Below are positions 62,101 through 64,000 of a stretch of 64,000 nt of DNA, in pieces. The translations under genes and the position numbers were made by a program. Below the pieces are notes generated by a model. That model was not told where the DNA came from. It made no database searches and worked only from the letters and a program-made list of their open reading frames with translations. This DNA is from Piscicola geometra (taxonomy: Eukaryota > Annelida > Clitellata > Hirudinida > Piscicolidae), in NCBI GenBank assembly GCA_943735955.1, contig OX030959.1, forward strand, positions 994,225 to 1,058,224. The letters are read 5' to 3'. Position 1 is the first letter of the stretch. The number at the start of each line of letters is the position of its first letter.

Positions 62101-64000
62101 TGACCTATGCCATTGTACCCAAGCCACCAAGCCTTTTTGAATGCAATTTTTGTTTATTTAATGTATTGAACAAAATTATTAAATGTAAATTGTTATATTT
62201 TATATATATTGCAGGTTTCAACTCTGAGGTTTGCAATGACGATGATGAGGGTGCCAGTCTACCCTGTAGTTCAGAACTTCATCGACCCTATGGTGGCACT
62301 TAAAACTTTCATGTTTATGTTTTATATAGAAATACAAAACAATATTATTGTATTAAATATTTATATTTATTCAATATTAATTATTGAAATAATTAATGTA
62401 TTTAATAAATTTTTAAAAAATATGAAAAATGTTATCTAGGGTCGAATGAAGGAGTTGTGCATGAAGGTAATGAGTCTGAAAGGGCAGCTGAGCGTTCAGG
62501 ACGCGCTGGTGGGCAGGACAGGGCAGTCGTATGAAGAGCCGAACGAGAACGAGAGGGAGACCATCCGCAAGAAGACGATGCTCTACCTGAATGGACAGTT
62601 GGACGACTTGGAGGTTGCAGGCGCTTGTGGAGCTTTAGAGTTTAGGGTTTTATCGTTGGTCCTTAGAAACGAGTAGACCTTTATGTGGTTTTGCGCATTC
62701 ACTCACAGATCACTGGTTTGATGCAAGTGAAGGAAATACTCAAGTACTTCAAGGAATACCAGAAGTAAGTCTTCAAATAATTTATTCAAAACTTTCAAAA
62801 GATCAAATTCAGTTTCAACGCGTTTTTCAGAGCATTTATAATGGCACCTGCTCGACAGAGAATCGAAGGAGCAGTTGGAAGAGGAGTACCAGCAGAGGTA
62901 CATAATGCTGGACAAGACTGACCCTGAGGTGCTGCAGAGGGCCGTGCAAGCAGGCTTCGTGCAGGCGCCCCCTGACTACGTGGCACAAGCTCTTCAGAGT
63001 ATGAAAAGAAGGGGGCTTTAGGAGATGGTGGAGGAGGGTATAGAAGGGATTATTGAGGATTTCTGAAGGCTTTGTTTGTGGAATGTTGAATCCATTGAGC
63101 TTTAAGTGATTGGGTTATGTACTTTTGAAAGTATTAATTTAATTGACTAGCCTGTTTTAAATTTTATTTCAGCAATCGAAAGGACTTCGAAAAATGTATC
63201 AGCCCGCAAGGAAGCCTCGGACGTCAAGAAGTAATTTATTTGTAGAGTGTTTGCTTTTTTATAATAAGTTTTTATTTCAATTAATATTTCCAGTACTTAT
63301 TCATTTTTAAAGTAATTCATTGGAGTATTTAAAATGTCATAAGCCCAGAAAATAATGAAACGAGCAAGAGTGGGAATGAGGAGGAAGAAGAGGAGGAAGA
63401 GGAAGATGAGGAGGGTGGTGAGGGGGAAGAAAAAGTTTGTAAAGAAAACGCAGAATTGGTTGGTTTCAAGAAAGTGACGATGTGCGTTCAAGATTTTACT
63501 AATTACAAATTTAAATTTCATAATTATTTGAACATATTTTAAAGCGGATTCATTGCTTCGACCACTTTGGTCTCGCTAGAAGTTCTATTCAATTCTGCTG
63601 TGCAACGGAGCAGACTGACAAAAGTACTCTAGCGGGGTTTTGGCTAGAAATTGTCCAAAATGACATCCTTGGCGTAATCTTTTGCCTATTTTGGAGAGGT
63701 TTAAACATGTTCAGAAAAAGTCAAACGTCTTCTGATCGCCCTCCGTTCATTTTCACCTTGATGGGCTATCATATATTTATTTTAGAAGACGATTCAACAA
63801 AATATTTGTGTGACAGCAAAGCGAACAGGAACGACGAGTTTGAGATGTTCAAGTTGACGGACGGAAAGCCTTCAAGCATGGCTCTCTTCAGGAATAAAGG
63901 TAGTAGAGGATGGTGTACAGGAAAATGGAAATAAATTAGACAGATTAAGTTATTACCAAATAATAAGTAATCATCTTTAAGTATGATATTGACGATAAAA
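59167..64000 (+). CDS. KIF9: Kinesin motor protein, KIF9 family (3' end outside window)
   Basis: Microtubule motor of motile cilia and sperm flagella. Exons: 59167-59176 (MPS), 59444-about 59520 (RVKCWARIRPTNKF), about 59634-59799, 59909-60056 (P-loop GQTGSGKTFTM), 60183-60546 (VSYVQIYNETIYDLLS plus a long Asn-rich insertion), 60702-60785 (Switch I, NSHSSRSH), 60935-61027 (Switch II, LVDLAGSE), 61179-61391 (YINKSLVFLEQ and HIPFRQSKLTHYLKDS), 62214-62292 (STLRFA), 62440-62613 and 62709-62764. Then about 62842-62998 (LLDRESKEQLEEEYQQRYIM), about 63173-63233, about 63350-63500 (Glu-rich) and about 63818-63899 (DEFEMFKLTDGK). The neck region (LNGQLDDLEVITGLMQVKEI) is distinctive of KIF9 rather than KIF6. 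The phase between 62764 and the next exon does not fit a standard acceptor (see findings). Later exons are not in the window. Confidence 0.9.
61480..62140 (-). mobile_element. Degenerate LINE C-terminal fragment inside a KIF9 intron
   Basis: Reading on the - strand from about 62130: LEVVPEFCYLSDMVSAGGGC, then CKCAWRRFRRLLPLLT and, in another frame, CMRSTILHAFETWAVTTETI, NRLQRNKQAMIRSMCN and MRWLGYVG. This order is the familiar C-terminal tail of a widespread LINE ORF2. At least one frameshift and a stop separate the parts. It fills most of the 61392-62213 intron, opposite to the gene. Confidence 0.82.

Overview
The window is nuclear DNA from an animal, most likely a non-vertebrate. Genes are split into many short exons bounded by GT and AG. 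Exons are GC-richer than the AT-rich introns and spacers. The proteins are metazoan: a glutamate transporter, a bHLH-PAS factor and two ciliary proteins. I cannot name the species. The retroposon load and the AACCCT telomere-like tracts would suit a lophotrochozoan or another invertebrate, but that is a guess.

Layout. 1-9.3 kb: gene-poor, with degenerate LINE remnants, telomere-like tracts and a (TG)n run. 9.3-14.8 kb (+): EAAT2-like glutamate transporter in nine recognisable exons; one intron holds a LINE lodged in a minisatellite. 14.8-19.1 kb: gene-free, with a piggyBac-type element and 32 perfect copies of a 20-bp satellite. 19.1-25.4 kb (+): NPAS4-family transcription factor in eight exons. 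26.2-29.9 kb (+): coiled-coil protein I do not recognise. 31.8-35.1 kb (-): leucine-rich-repeat protein. 35.7-38.4 kb (+): beta-propeller/FG-GAP-like protein. 39.0-58.7 kb (-): RPGRIP1L, about 30 exons, whose introns carry a 4.4-kb minisatellite, a complete piggyBac derivative, a LINE fragment, a tRNA-derived SINE, an AT satellite and a complete hAT MITE. 59.2 kb to the window edge (+): KIF9-type kinesin, truncated by the window.

RPGRIP1L (ciliary transition zone) and KIF9 (axonemal kinesin) are head to head across about 480 bp. That spacer contains an excellent match to the RFX X-box, so they may share a ciliary promoter. The most unusual property of the window is that many introns consist largely of tandem repeats that run up to a splice site. 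One 323-nt intron is almost pure (GTA)n. Long uninterrupted reading frames in those repeats (poly-WMDG, poly-Ser, poly-YCI and similar) are artefacts.
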